Assembly (NCBI GenBank): GCA_029975275.1
Contig: JARKPN010000096.1
Location: forward strand, 30,425-94,424
Direction of reading: 5' to 3'
Length of the DNA stretch: 64,000 nucleotides
DNA from: Geobacteraceae bacterium
Lineage (GTDB): Bacteria > Desulfobacterota > Desulfuromonadia > Geobacterales > Geobacteraceae
Shown here: positions 55,216 through 63,211 of the stretch, in pieces
How the letters are laid out: the number at the start of each line of letters is the position of its first letter
Numbering within the stretch: position 1 is the first letter of the stretch
Made by a program: the position numbers and the translations under genes
The notes under the pieces: generated by a model
Databases searched by the model: none
What the model was told of the DNA's origin: nothing
What the model saw: only the letters and a program-made list of their open reading frames with translations

Positions 55216-55267
55216 GAATTTCCCTCCTTTTGGATTATTGCCCAGTTGCTGGGCTTTGTCGTGACAG

Positions 55268-55299
55268 CTATAAAAGGAAACCAGCAAAAAATGATGCAC
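55268..55299. repeat. 32-nt repeat flanking the second recombinase module, left copy
   Basis: Begins CTATAAAAGGAAACC and ends AAAAATGATGCAC. It is 28/32 identical to 56148-56179. The two copies lie on either side of the excisionase/recombinase genes, each about 40-55 nt upstream of a leftward gene start. Confidence 0.65.
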
Positions 55300-55317
55300 C
55301 CAGGTTCAGGCCTCCGG

Positions 55318-55512
55318 TTATTCCCGCTGTGTTTCCACCCGGGTCTTCCGAAGAAATTCCTCGAAGTCCTCCCTCCGGATCCGCTTGAGCTTGCCGATTT
55401 GGTGATAGGGGAGCTCCCCTCTTGCCAGCAGCCGGTAGATGGTCATCTTGTTGACCTTCAGCTTCTCGGCGAGCTCCTCCGGTGAATAGAAATCGCTGTT
55501 TTCGGGTTCCAC
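55318..55512 (-). CDS. excisionase-type HTH protein
   Basis: A 64-aa protein with the whole MerR-like HTH_17 fold: YSPEELAEKLKVNKMTIYRLL, ARGELPYHQIGKLKRIRREDFEEFL. It is encoded 13 nt after the small recombinase gene on the same strand. It is expected to bend DNA and direct the partner recombinase. Confidence 0.85.
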   Translation of the reverse strand: MEPENSDFYSPEELAEKLKVNKMTIYRLLARGELPYHQIGKLKRIRREDFEEFLRKTRVETQRE

Positions 55513-55525
55513 GTTTTTTCCTTTC

Positions 55526-56107
55526 TCAGATAGCCAGGATGGCCCGGTCGATGTCTTCCTCCCGGAAACTCAGGTAACACGCGGTCGAGTTGATGTTCCG
55601 GTGGCCCAGGGCGCGCTGGGTTTTGATCAGGTCGTGACCCAGGGCGTCATAGACCTTGTTCGCGAAGGTCTTCCGCATGGAATGGGTCCCCAGCTTCCCG
55701 CCAAGGTCGGTGTCAGTGAATGCCTGGTGAAGCACCCGCCACGCATGCACCCGGGTAACCGGCCGGTTATCACCCTTCCTGGAGAGGAACACAAAGGTTT
55801 CCGCGGTGAGCTTCTCCTCGGCCGCCAGTTCCTGGAACCACTCCGCCAGGGCTTCCTTTGCCTCGGGGTGGAGCAGGACGGTACGCCCCTCGACCCGTTT
55901 CTTCATGTTCCGGCGGGCCACGGTGACCCGTTCCACCATCCGGCCGGCCTGGAGCAGGTCGCCGACCTTGAGGCTCAGGAGTTCGGAGATCCGGAACCCC
56001 GATTTGATACCGAGAAGGAAAAGGGCGGTGTCCCTCTTGCTGGCGCCGGTGAGACGCTCGACGACGTTTCTGACTTCCATGTCCGCCAACGGTCTGCAGC
56101 CTCGCAT
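55526..56107 (-). CDS. small tyrosine recombinase (catalytic domain only)
   Basis: A 193-aa protein. The catalytic residues are all present: Arg in KSGFRISELLSL, a Lys in the beta-hairpin (RRNMKKRVEGR), HSMRKTFA (HxxR), LGHRNINS and the nucleophile Tyr in STACYLSF. No N-terminal core-binding domain is present, so it is shorter than XerC/D. Such short forms act in plasmids and mobile elements, often on sites close by. It pairs with the adjacent excisionase. Confidence 0.88.
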   Translation of the reverse strand: MRGCRPLADMEVRNVVERLTGASKRDTALFLLGIKSGFRISELLSLKVGDLLQAGRMVERVTVARRNMKKRVEGRTVLLHPEAKEALAEWFQELAAEEKLTAETFVFLSRKGDNRPVTRVHAWRVLHQAFTDTDLGGKLGTHSMRKTFANKVYDALGHDLIKTQRALGHRNINSTACYLSFREEDIDRAILAI

Positions 56108-56147
56108 GATGTCCTCCCATCGTTTTTTCGTTCTTCATTCCCGTCAC

Positions 56148-56179
56148 CTATAGAAGGAAATCACGAAAAAATGATGCAC
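56148..56179. repeat. 32-nt repeat flanking the second recombinase module, right copy
   Basis: Begins CTATAGAAGGAAATC and ends AAAAATGATGCAC. It is the partner of 55268-55299, in direct orientation. Confidence 0.65.
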
Positions 56180-56207
56180 TGGACGCGTGCGTGGCAATTA
56201 CGATCGT

Positions 56208-56312
56208 AATGATAATTTAATCATTGTCAATGATTTTAATTTACTATAATCAACCAGTGTGTGGTATGCCAAACAATGGTTTACTTATGTAACATTTTAC
56301 CAAAATGTTACA
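56208..56312. promoter_or_regulatory. AT-rich control region with palindromes
   Basis: The 381-bp gap between divergent genes is AT-rich. AATGAT-AATTTA-ATCATT lies at 56208-56225. A perfect inverted repeat, TGTAACATTTT (56288-56298) and AAAATGTTACA (56302-56312), has a 3-nt spacer. Such symmetric sites are typical of operators. No promoter is assigned with confidence, and the remainder (56313-56488) shows nothing specific. Confidence 0.55.
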
Positions 56313-56488
56313 TTGGGTATATAGCTAAAAATATTAAGTTTTTCGTCAAATTCAGAATTTGATACCCATGGCAGCGGGGCGGTCAATTCGTAATCCTGGC
56401 GTCACTTTCCTCCCTCGACAACCTCCAAATCTGCAGTAACCTTTCCTCTTGAAACGGGCTCTTCCACACCCTGACCGTTGGGGGAACC

Positions 56489-59400
56489 ATGCCGGAAGCA
56501 TCCATCACGTCCGTCGGAGTTGAAGGCTTCCTCTCTCGCTGGGAGACCTCCGGAGCTGCCGAACGGGCAAACTACCAGCTCTTTCTCTCCGAACTGTGCG
56601 ACCTGCTCGCCGTCCCCCGCCCCAATCCCACCCGCCCCGACGATCGGGACAACTCCTATGTGTTCGAACGCTCCGTCATCTTCAAGCACGGGTTCGGCCA
56701 GACCAGCACCGGCAGAATCGACCTGTACAAGCAGGGATGCTTCGTTCTCGAAGCGAAACAGGGCAGTGACCGCCCGGCCGAAAACAATCCGTTCATCGTC
56801 AGGGAAGAAGATCCCGGGTGGCTGACCTCCCGGCGGGGGACAGCGGTCCGAGGTACACGGGGATGGGACATTGCCATGCTCAAGGCCAAGGGACAGGCCG
56901 AGCAGTACGCACGAGCCCTGCCGGTGGAGGAGGGGTGGCCTCCATTCCTGGTCGTGGTGGACGTCGGCCACGCCATCGAGCTGTACAGCGAGTTTTCGTG
57001 TTCCGGCAAGGCCTATCTTCCCTTTCCGGATCCCGCCTCCTACCGTATCATGCTTGCCGAGTTGGAGCAGGTTGCCATCCGGGAACGCCTCAGGCTGGTC
57101 TGGACCGATCCCCAGCAACTCGACCCACCGAAGCATAGCGCCAAGGTGACCCGCGAGGTGGCCGACCGGCTTGCACTGCTGGCCAAATCCCTTGAGCAGG
57201 CGGGACACCGGCCAGAGAAGGTCGGCAATTTCCTGAAGCGCTGCCTGTTCACCATGTTCGCCGAAGACGTGGGGTTGATTCCCATGAAGAGCTTTTCGTT
57301 GCTGATGGAGAGCCTCAGGGGCGACGCGGACAAGTTTGCACCCATGGCCGAATCTCTCTGGGCTACAATGAAGGGTGGCGGCTTTTCCCCGGTGCTCCGG
57401 GAGAGGCTGCTCCGGTTTAACGGCGGCCTCTTCGAGGAGGCGGAAGCCCTCCCCATCGGCGAGGCGCACCTGGCGCTCCTGGTCGAGGCGGCAAAGGCCG
57501 ACTGGAAGGACGTTGAACCGGCTATCTTCGGGACGCTTCTGGAGCGCGCCCTGGACCCGGATGAGCGCCACAACCTCGGCGCCCACTACACGCCCCGGGA
57601 GTACGTCGAAAGGTTGGTGCTCCCTACCGTCATCGAGCCGCTCCGATCAGAGTGGGAGGCGGTCCTGGCAGCCGCCGTCACTCTTTCCCACCAGGGAAAC
57701 CAGGCGGGCGCTGCGTCGCTGGTCAAGGAGTTCCACCACAAGTTGTGCACAGTCCGCGTGCTCGATCCTGCATGCGGCAGCGGCAATTTTCTCTATGTCA
57801 CCTTCGAGCACCTGAAACGCCTGGAGGGTGAGGTGCTGAACGCCCTCGAAGGATTCGGCGAGAGTCAGGCGCTGCTGGACCTGGCCGGAACAACCGTGGA
57901 CCCTCACCAGCTCCTGGGTATCGAGGTCAACCCGAGGGCCGCGGCCATAACCGACATGGTGCTCTGGATTGGGTATCTCCAGTGGCACTTCCGCACCCGC
58001 GGCCACGTCCTTCCCCCCGAGCCGGTGATCAAGAAGTTCCACAACATCGAGTGCCGCGACGCGGTGCTGGCCTACGACGGTACCGAACCTCTCCTGCACC
58101 CGAATGGGAAAGCGGTCACCCGGTGGGATGGCCGGACCACCAAAATGCACCCGGTCACCGGCGAGCAGGTGCCGGACGAGTCGGCGCAGGTGCCTGTGCT
58201 CCGGTACCTGAATCCCCGCAAGGCCGAATGGCCGGAGGCCGATTTTGTGGTGGGCAACCCGCCGTTCCTGGGGGCGTCCACCATGCGCCGCTCCCTGGGG
58301 GACGGGTACGTGGATGCGTTGCGGCGCGTGTGGGCGGAGGTTCCCGACTCGGCGGATTTCGTCATGTACTGGTGGCAGCAGGCTGCGGATCTGACCCGGA
58401 GAGGGAAGCTTCGCCGCTTCGGCTTCATCACCACCAACAGCCTGCGGCAGACCTTCAATCGGCGGGTGCTGCAGCAGCACCTGAGAGGGGTACCACCTCT
58501 TTCCCTGGCCTTTGCCATACCGGATCATCCGTGGGTCGATTCCGCCGATGGGGCCGCCGTACGTATCGCCATGACCGTCGGGCAGCTGGCAAGCGAGGAT
58601 GCTGAGGGGATTCTGTCCACCGTCACCGCCGAGCGGACGGGGAGCGGCGAGGGGATGACCGTTGAGCTGACAACCCGGCGCGGGGTGCTTCACGCGGATC
58701 TTTCGGCCGGCGCTAACGTGGCGGGAGCATTGCCCCTGATGAGTAATGGTGGTCTTGCCCACAGGGGGATGCAGATAATTGGTTCCGGCTTCATCGTAAC
58801 GCCCGCCGAAGCTGACGCATTGGGCCTTGGCTGGGTTCCGGGCCTGGAGCAGCACATCCGTCCTTATCGAAACGGCCGGGACCTCACTGCAACCCCACGG
58901 GACGTCCTGGTGATTGATCTGTTCGGCCTCAACGCCGATGAGGTACTGAGTAATTACCCCGAGGTCTACCAGTGGGTCAGCGAACGGGTAAAGCCGGAGC
59001 GGGATCAGAACAACCGGGCATCGTATCGTGACAAATGGTGGGTCTTCGGCGAGCCCCGCAAGGATCTCCGTCCGGCCTTGTCCGGCCTCCCCCGCTATAT
59101 CGCCACCGTGGAGACCGCCAAGCATCGTACATTCGTCTTTCTCGAACGGAGCATCCTTCCCGACAACAAACTGGTGGTCATCGCCAGTGATGACGCATTT
59201 GTCCTCGGGGTGCTTTCCAGCCGGGTTCACGTTGCCTGGTCGCAGGCTGCGGGAAGCTGGTTGGGTGTCGGCAACGATTCGGTTTACGTCAAAACCCGCT
59301 GCTTCGAGACTTTTCCCTTCCCGAAGTGTGGCGATGCTGGCAAGGCCCGGATCAGGGAGCTTGCCGAGTCGCTCGAAGTCCATCGAAAGCGGCAGCAGTC

Positions 59401-59977
59401 CCAGCATCCCGACTTGAGCTTGACCGACATGTACAACGTGCTGGAGAAACTACGGCGCGGCGAGACGTTGACCGGCAGGGAGAAGAAGATCCACGAGGAG
59501 GGATTGGTGTCGGTCCTCAGGCAGCTTCATGATGAGCTGGATGCCGCCGTATTTGCCGCCTACGGGTTACCGGTGACACTCTCAGAAGAAGAGGTGTTGG
59601 AACGCCTGGTGGAGCTCAACCGTTTACGGGCGCGGGACGAGGAGCACGGCGTCGTACACTGGCTCCGGCCCGAGTATCAGATGCCCCAAGGGGTAGAGGT
59701 CGCCGTGCGAACCGGCCTGGAGACCGGCGAAGAAGACCAGGCGCACGTCTTCACGCACAAAGCGAAGCTCCCTTGGCCCAAGACCCTACCTCATCAAGTT
59801 CAGGCGGTCCGCTCTGTCTTGCTTGCCGCTGTTGAGCCGCGCACTGCCGAAGCGGTTGCCCGAACATTCCTGCGCGCCCGCACCGACAAGGTCGGAGAAC
59901 TCCTGGTTACCTTGGCCGCCCTGGGTCAGGCCCGTGAGGTCGAGTCAGGCTGCTACTCTACCCTTCAGGTTCATTGA
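56489..59977 (+). CDS. MmeI-like type IIL restriction-modification enzyme
   Basis: A single-chain endonuclease-methyltransferase of 1162 aa. The N-terminal nuclease domain has D78 in GRIDLY, then E88 and K90 in VLEAKQG, the D-X9-EXK spacing of MmeI. A helical linker (about 180-400) includes [15 protein letters not shown] and [17 protein letters not shown]. The gamma-class N6-adenine methylase has DPACGSGNF (from residue 426) and NPPF (from 590). The target-recognition domain follows (about 700-950; [16 protein letters not shown]). It would methylate one strand of an asymmetric site and cut about 20 nt away, defending the host from phage. No partner genes are needed or seen. BREX PglX is less likely because of the EAK nuclease and the lack of brx genes. 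Confidence 0.88.
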   Translation: MPEASITSVGVEGFLSRWETSGAAERANYQLFLSELCDLLAVPRPNPTRPDDRDNSYVFERSVIFKHGFGQTSTGRIDLYKQGCFVLEAKQGSDRPAENNPFIVREEDPGWLTSRRGTAVRGTRGWDIAMLKAKGQAEQYARALPVEEGWPPFLVVVDVGHAIELYSEFSCSGKAYLPFPDPASYRIMLAELEQVAIRERLRLVWTDPQQLDPPKHSAKVTREVADRLALLAKSLEQAGHRPEKVGNFLKRCLFTMFAEDVGLIPMKSFSLLMESLRGDADKFAPMAESLWATMKGGGFSPVLRERLLRFNGGLFEEAEALPIGEAHLALLVEAAKADWKDVEPAIFGTLLERALDPDERHNLGAHYTPREYVERLVLPTVIEPLRSEWEAVLAAAVTLSHQGNQAGAASLVKEFHHKLCTVRVLDPACGSGNFLYVTFEHLKRLEGEVLNALEGFGESQALLDLAGTTVDPHQLLGIEVNPRAAAITDMVLWIGYLQWHFRTRGHVLPPEPVIKKFHNIECRDAVLAYDGTEPLLHPNGKAVTRWDGRTTKMHPVTGEQVPDESAQVPVLRYLNPRKAEWPEADFVVGNPPFLGASTMRRSLGDGYVDALRRVWAEVPDSADFVMYWWQQAADLTRRGKLRRFGFITTNSLRQTFNRRVLQQHLRGVPPLSLAFAIPDHPWVDSADGAAVRIAMTVGQLASEDAEGILSTVTAERTGSGEGMTVELTTRRGVLHADLSAGANVAGALPLMSNGGLAHRGMQIIGSGFIVTPAEADALGLGWVPGLEQHIRPYRNGRDLTATPRDVLVIDLFGLNADEVLSNYPEVYQWVSERVKPERDQNNRASYRDKWWVFGEPRKDLRPALSGLPRYIATVETAKHRTFVFLERSILPDNKLVVIASDDAFVLGVLSSRVHVAWSQAAGSWLGVGNDSVYVKTRCFETFPFPKCGDAGKARIRELAESLEVHRKRQQSQHPDLSLTDMYNVLEKLRRGETLTGREKKIHEEGLVSVLRQLHDELDAAVFAAYGLPVTLSEEEVLERLVELNRLRARDEEHGVVHWLRPEYQMPQGVEVAVRTGLETGEEDQAHVFTHKAKLPWPKTLPHQVQAVRSVLLAAVEPRTAEAVARTFLRARTDKVGELLVTLAALGQAREVESGCYSTLQVH

Positions 59978-60137
59978 GAAGACTTGATGCCGTCGACGTG
60001 GCCCGCGGATGCCCCTGGTGTTCTGCCAGGTCGAGGTGCCCCGCCGGTGACCAGGAGGGGCGCAAGACCAGGGCAACGGCCTAAGTCCGCCTTGAAAGCA
60101 GCTTTCCGAGAAACAGATCTCATGCTATAACGTCGGC

Positions 60138-60278
60138 ATGGAACAATACGAGGTGCGGCCATACAAGAGTGGAGGGTGGGTAATCGTAGAAATCAACTCC
60201 GGTCGGGAGATCATCCTTTTCAACGGCAGGGAAACTGCGGAGGAGGCTTGCCGGGTGCTCAACGCAGGTGAGGAATAA
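60138..60278 (+). CDS. 46-aa protein near the right end
   Basis: MEQYEVRPYKSGGWVIVEIN is followed by a helix ETAEEACRVLNAGEE. It has strand-strand-helix composition typical of very small phage proteins. Codon use is normal and the frame is clean, but no strong ribosome-binding site is visible. The function is unknown. Confidence 0.5.
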   Translation: MEQYEVRPYKSGGWVIVEINSGREIILFNGRETAEEACRVLNAGEE

Positions 60279-60424
60279 TCCTTCGCACAGAGAGGGTCTC
60301 GCGGAGTACCCGCATCGACAGAGGTCAATTGCCGCGAAGTTTGGGGGCAATTTTTGGGGCAACAGGGATTTTGCCTGATCAAATTTGCCACTACTACCAG
60401 ATGGTTGCCGGAATAGTTGGAAGT

Positions 60425-60438
60425 CGGCAGATGCTCCA
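60425..60438 (+). other. attR core (degenerate tRNA-Thr 3' end)
   Basis: CGGCAGATGCTCCA equals the tRNA-Thr 3' end minus one G. The next 33 nt are alignable with the sequence after tRNA-Thr, and then the same terminator follows at the same distance. Confidence 0.6.
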
Positions 60439-60471
60439 GTCGAAAGTCCACGGTAGTCCGACGCCGTACGA

Positions 60472-60497
60472 AACCCGCTAGAAATAGCGGGTTTTTT
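60472..60497 (+). terminator. terminator copy at the right junction
   Basis: ACCCGCT-AGAA-ATAGCGGGT plus six T. It differs from 40289-40316 by one compensatory base pair in the stem. Confidence 0.8.
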
Positions 60498-60661
60498 GTT
60501 GTCTGGTGTCTCGGGAAGAGCTTTATAAGTCATCAAATATATGATAGTACGCACTGAATCACAAAAGAGCGGCTGTATTGTTAGGCCAAACCAATACATA
60601 TGGTATCTGCCATTTTTCCTTGCACGGCACGGAAGGCTAACGAAAAAAACATTAAAACACG

Positions 60662-60763
60662 TTGAATGTATTTTGCCCGGTGCTATACTTTTTATAAGTT
60701 GTAAGCTTCTCCTTTTGGTTTCCCCTGTAGATTTTTGTCCAGACTATCTGCAGGGGTTTTTTT
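60662..60763 (+). ncRNA. candidate small RNA or attenuated leader
   Basis: A good sigma-70 promoter (TTGAAT, 16 nt, TATACT at 60684-60689) is followed about 30 nt downstream by a terminator: CCCCTGTAGA (60722-60731) with TCTGCAGGGG (60747-60756) and seven T. The transcript would be about 68 nt. It may be a free-standing small RNA or the leader of the gene at 60873. No known riboswitch class fits. The rest of the 60439-60872 gap holds no supported gene. Confidence 0.5.
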
Positions 60764-60872
60764 CGTGATGCCGCGGCTTATTCCGTGGCAAGCGTTGCCG
60801 ATGCAAGATTGATCATGACAGGCCTCGACAAAGATGATATTTAATGATGTATGACTTTCAAGGATGCATGAA

Positions 60873-61370
60873 ATGGGTGAGGCAACAAGATCCATACCCG
60901 ACGGGGAAGAGCGGGAAAGCGTACCTGCACGGGCGACTCCTTCACTGTCCGTCCTGCTGGAGGCCTGCCGGACGATGCTTCCCCTGGTCCGCGCGCACTG
61001 TGCCGGCACCGAAGAGGGGGATGCCGCAATCCAGGCCGCCGAGCGGGCCATCGCCAGGGCCGAAAAGGAATCCCATCGCTCCCGGAAGGGGCATTCCCGG
61101 CAGAAATCGGGCTTTTTCGGCAGGATAGGGAACCACTACGATTTTGCGATCTCGGTCGCCCGGGTGCAAGAGAGGTTGCGATTCTACCGTCTGGAGGGTT
61201 CGGACCGTCTGGGACGCCGGGTGATCGTCCGGGTGAGGAAGGGTGACGAGCCCTTTTCCGTGGAAGGGGGTACGTCGGTTTTCTTCAGGGGAAGGGTGCT
61301 GGCGCACCGGACCCTGTTCAGAGAGCCGGTCACCTATATCGAGGCGACCTCGGGCGTGCTCAAGGTGTAG
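60873..61370 (+). CDS. unknown 165-aa protein
   Basis: Not recognised. A helical first half (LLEACRTMLPLVRAHCAGTEEGDAAIQAAERAIARAEKE) is followed by a basic linker and a beta-rich second half (RVQERLRFYRLEGSDRLGRRVIVRVRKG, TYIEATSGVLKV). The ATG at 60873 has AAGGA 9 nt upstream; the in-frame ATG at 60864 is too close to it. No signal peptide or membrane segment. The stop is directly followed by an inverted repeat shared with the downstream convergent gene. Confidence 0.65.
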   Translation: MGEATRSIPDGEERESVPARATPSLSVLLEACRTMLPLVRAHCAGTEEGDAAIQAAERAIARAEKESHRSRKGHSRQKSGFFGRIGNHYDFAISVARVQERLRFYRLEGSDRLGRRVIVRVRKGDEPFSVEGGTSVFFRGRVLAHRTLFREPVTYIEATSGVLKV

Positions 61371-61419
61371 AGCCTGCCCGTAAATAAGCTCCGGGTGGAA
61401 ACCGTTTACGGACAAGCCT
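61370..61419. repeat. 50-bp inverted repeat between convergent stops
   Basis: Left arm GAGCCTGCCCGTAAA, right arm TTTACGGACAAGCCT. It is related to the terminal repeats of the element at 10140-10324. It fills the whole gap between two stop codons and could end transcription from both sides. Confidence 0.6.
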
Positions 61420-62514
61420 TTAGCGGGATACCCCGGGCTTTACCGCCTCGCAGGGAAGGATCGGGCGGGGAGTGAGGTATCTGGGAAGCCGCACCAGGGT
61501 GACGCCGGGGGGGAGTTCCAGCTCGTCGTAAAGTCTCTCGCAGTGGTGGATGTAACTCTTTGAGAGGTGCATGGGAAGGAAGAAGGGCGGACGGAGCCGG
61601 TCCAGCAGGAGGTTGACGTCGCCGGTGCAGAGGTGGGCCGAGACCCTGGCCTTGTCCTGGTCCGCCTTCAGGAACGAACACTCGCAGACCAGCAGGGTCA
61701 CCCCCCGCATGAGGCCCATTACCTTGCCGATGTTCTCTTCGGTAAAGGCGATATCGGTCAGGTAGCCGATACCTGCCGCGGGCCGCTCCCCACGGATGCT
61801 CCGGTAGAGCCGCACGGCGTCTTCGACGGTCTCTTCCACCCTGCCGTTTCCCAGCCGCCTGGGCACCGCCAGCCTCTCCCCCTCCAGTTTACCCCGGACG
61901 TACAGTCTCTTGAGGGTTCTGAGCCAGTGCCCCCTCACCAATCCGGCCTTCGCCAGCTTTTCCTCATCCACCTGAAACCACGGCTGTTCGGTGACCCTGA
62001 ACATCAGGACCGGGATCTTGTGGTCGCAGCTTTCCGCCTCCACCTGGAGGTGGCGGGCACCGTAGATGACCCGGTCCGCGCGGGGTGACTCCCCCAGTGA
62101 ATGCCACCGGAACCCCTCCGGACCTGAGAAGAGCCAGCCGGCTATACGATCTTCAAAGACCTCGTGAACCCGGAGCGAGCACCAGTGGGGCTCGGTCAGG
62201 TTCCAGTCGTATCCGTTCAGCATGCGGGCCGTCTTGTCCGCCAGGCCCGGGGGGCCGAAGATGTCCACCGTCCGCGGCGAAACATGGATGGAGCGGATAA
62301 AGGTATCGAGACCCATGAAATGGTCCATGTGGGCGTGGGAGATGAACAGGGCCGACACGGATTTGAGGACCCTTTTGGCCAGGTGGTGTATCCTGCCGCA
62401 ATCGATGAGGATGCCGCGGCCCAGGGGCCTGGTGTGCACGTAGAGCACCGGGTCGTCCAGCAGGCCGGAAAAAAAGGTCGGTTCGATGGTACGGAAAGGG
62501 GGGCGCGGACTCAT
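61420..62514 (-). CDS. RNase Z-like metallo-beta-lactamase-fold hydrolase
   Basis: A 364-aa protein with the zinc motif HAHMDHFMGLDTF and later metal ligands in GYLTDIAF, CECSFL and a C-terminal MHLSKSYIHH. The overall order resembles the RNase Z/ElaC group, which trims tRNA 3' ends, but it is longer and diverged, so a different phosphodiesterase activity is possible. The start is set at 62514, where its ATG overlaps the TGA of an upstream frame (ATGA). A longer frame to 62649 reads through unrelated sequence. Confidence 0.8.
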   Translation of the reverse strand: MSPRPPFRTIEPTFFSGLLDDPVLYVHTRPLGRGILIDCGRIHHLAKRVLKSVSALFISHAHMDHFMGLDTFIRSIHVSPRTVDIFGPPGLADKTARMLNGYDWNLTEPHWCSLRVHEVFEDRIAGWLFSGPEGFRWHSLGESPRADRVIYGARHLQVEAESCDHKIPVLMFRVTEQPWFQVDEEKLAKAGLVRGHWLRTLKRLYVRGKLEGERLAVPRRLGNGRVEETVEDAVRLYRSIRGERPAAGIGYLTDIAFTEENIGKVMGLMRGVTLLVCECSFLKADQDKARVSAHLCTGDVNLLLDRLRPPFFLPMHLSKSYIHHCERLYDELELPPGVTLVRLPRYLTPRPILPCEAVKPGVSR

Positions 62515-62636
62515 ATGGTCGGTTCCGTTTCCTCCATGATCTCGCGGGCGTTTGCCGGCGCATGGGCATGGGCGTCGTTGTTGCAGTAGATGAGCACCTC
62601 GTGTCCCTCTCCTAAACAGGCGACGGGGTGTAGACG
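62511..62636 (-). pseudogene. probable C-terminal remnant of a DUF72 (YecE-like) gene
   Basis: A 41-codon frame reads GHEVLIYCNNDAHAHAPANA near its end. This resembles the conserved C-terminal YFNND...A.NA motif of DUF72 proteins. There is no start codon and a stop lies upstream, so only the gene's tail remains. It ends in ATGA overlap with the metallo-hydrolase gene. Confidence 0.45.
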
Positions 62637-63054
62637 TCACGGACGGCAACTGTTTTCATCATACCGGGAAACGCGTGTGCCGCAACGGTGGAGAGATGGG
62701 ACGGAAAAAAGCGCGGCTCCGGAGGGATGGAGACCGCGCAAAGGAGGAGAGACGGTCCGCCCGGCTTCAGTCAGACCGTTTTGAGGTTGTGGGAATGTTG
62801 TTCGTGATTTGTTTCTTTACCATGCTTATCGTCACAACCTTGATACAACTTTAGCGGTCTTTTGACAGGCTATCCTTGACGTACATAACAAACTCTGAGA
62901 TAGTCTATGGCCGGAAAGTATGCGTAGTGCCCCTGAAAACCGCTTGCCGAAGGGATCAGAAAGTTTTTTGTCAACCAAAGTCGGGGCCGGGCCGTTTAAG
63001 AGTGCAATACATGCGACGGCCTTCCCTGGAAGGATAACCGCGACAACCGAATAG
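62637..63054. other. gene-free region before the riboswitch
   Basis: No supported gene. A short hairpin (ACGGTC/GACCGT) lies near 62752-62780. The promoter for the riboswitch transcript should lie here; TTGACG at 62876 is a possible -35 but no clear -10 follows. Confidence 0.4.
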
Positions 63055-63138
63055 AAGATAGCCGATACTACTAAACCGTCCGTGAGGGCGGGGCGGAAAG
63101 CCCACAGGGTCTCCTGCAGACAGCCGGGTTGCCGAAAT
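63055..63138 (+). promoter_or_regulatory. GEMM-I riboswitch, Geobacter cAMP-GMP (A20) variant
   Basis: The conserved core is CTAAACC, then a GTCC-GTGA-GGGC helix with GNRA loop, GGGGCGGAAAGCC, a second helix around AGGGTCT/AGACAGCC, and GGGTTGCCGA. Aligned with the c-di-GMP class, the ligand-contacting position 20 is A rather than G, as in the Geobacter riboswitches reported to prefer 3',3'-cGAMP. Downstream CACCCGG/CCGGGTG (about 63155-63183) can form a hairpin as expression platform. Confidence 0.88.
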
Positions 63139-63211
63139 ATCTTGCGATATTCAGCACCCGGCTTTTCCGTTTCTTCCGGGTGCCGAAACAACACCATGGA
63201 AGGAGCGCATT

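Larger units (their letters stand above)
40241..60438. mobile_element. integrative element with partial phage-tail module in tRNA-Thr
   Basis: About 20.2 kb between the tRNA-Thr 3' end and a degenerate copy of it at 60425-60438. It begins with a P4-type integrase gene. It carries regulators, a sigma-like gene, three tail-tip genes, secreted proteins, a second recombinase/excisionase pair and a type IIL restriction-modification gene. Several genes start with GTG and a few have lower GC than the host. No portal, terminase or capsid gene is recognisable. Confidence 0.8.

Noticed and set aside
60541..60768. 75-aa plus-strand ORF across the sRNA candidate
   Set aside because: No ribosome-binding site, it runs through a promoter and into a terminator, and its composition is not protein-like.
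62876..62920. Sigma-54 (TGGCC…GC) and sigma-70 (TTGACG) promoters upstream of the riboswitch
   Set aside because: The GG-GC spacing is one nt too long for sigma-54 and no convincing -10 follows TTGACG.
62832..63197. 121-aa minus-strand ORF overlapping the GEMM-I riboswitch
   Set aside because: It is antisense to a well-matched riboswitch, has no ribosome-binding site and no family features.
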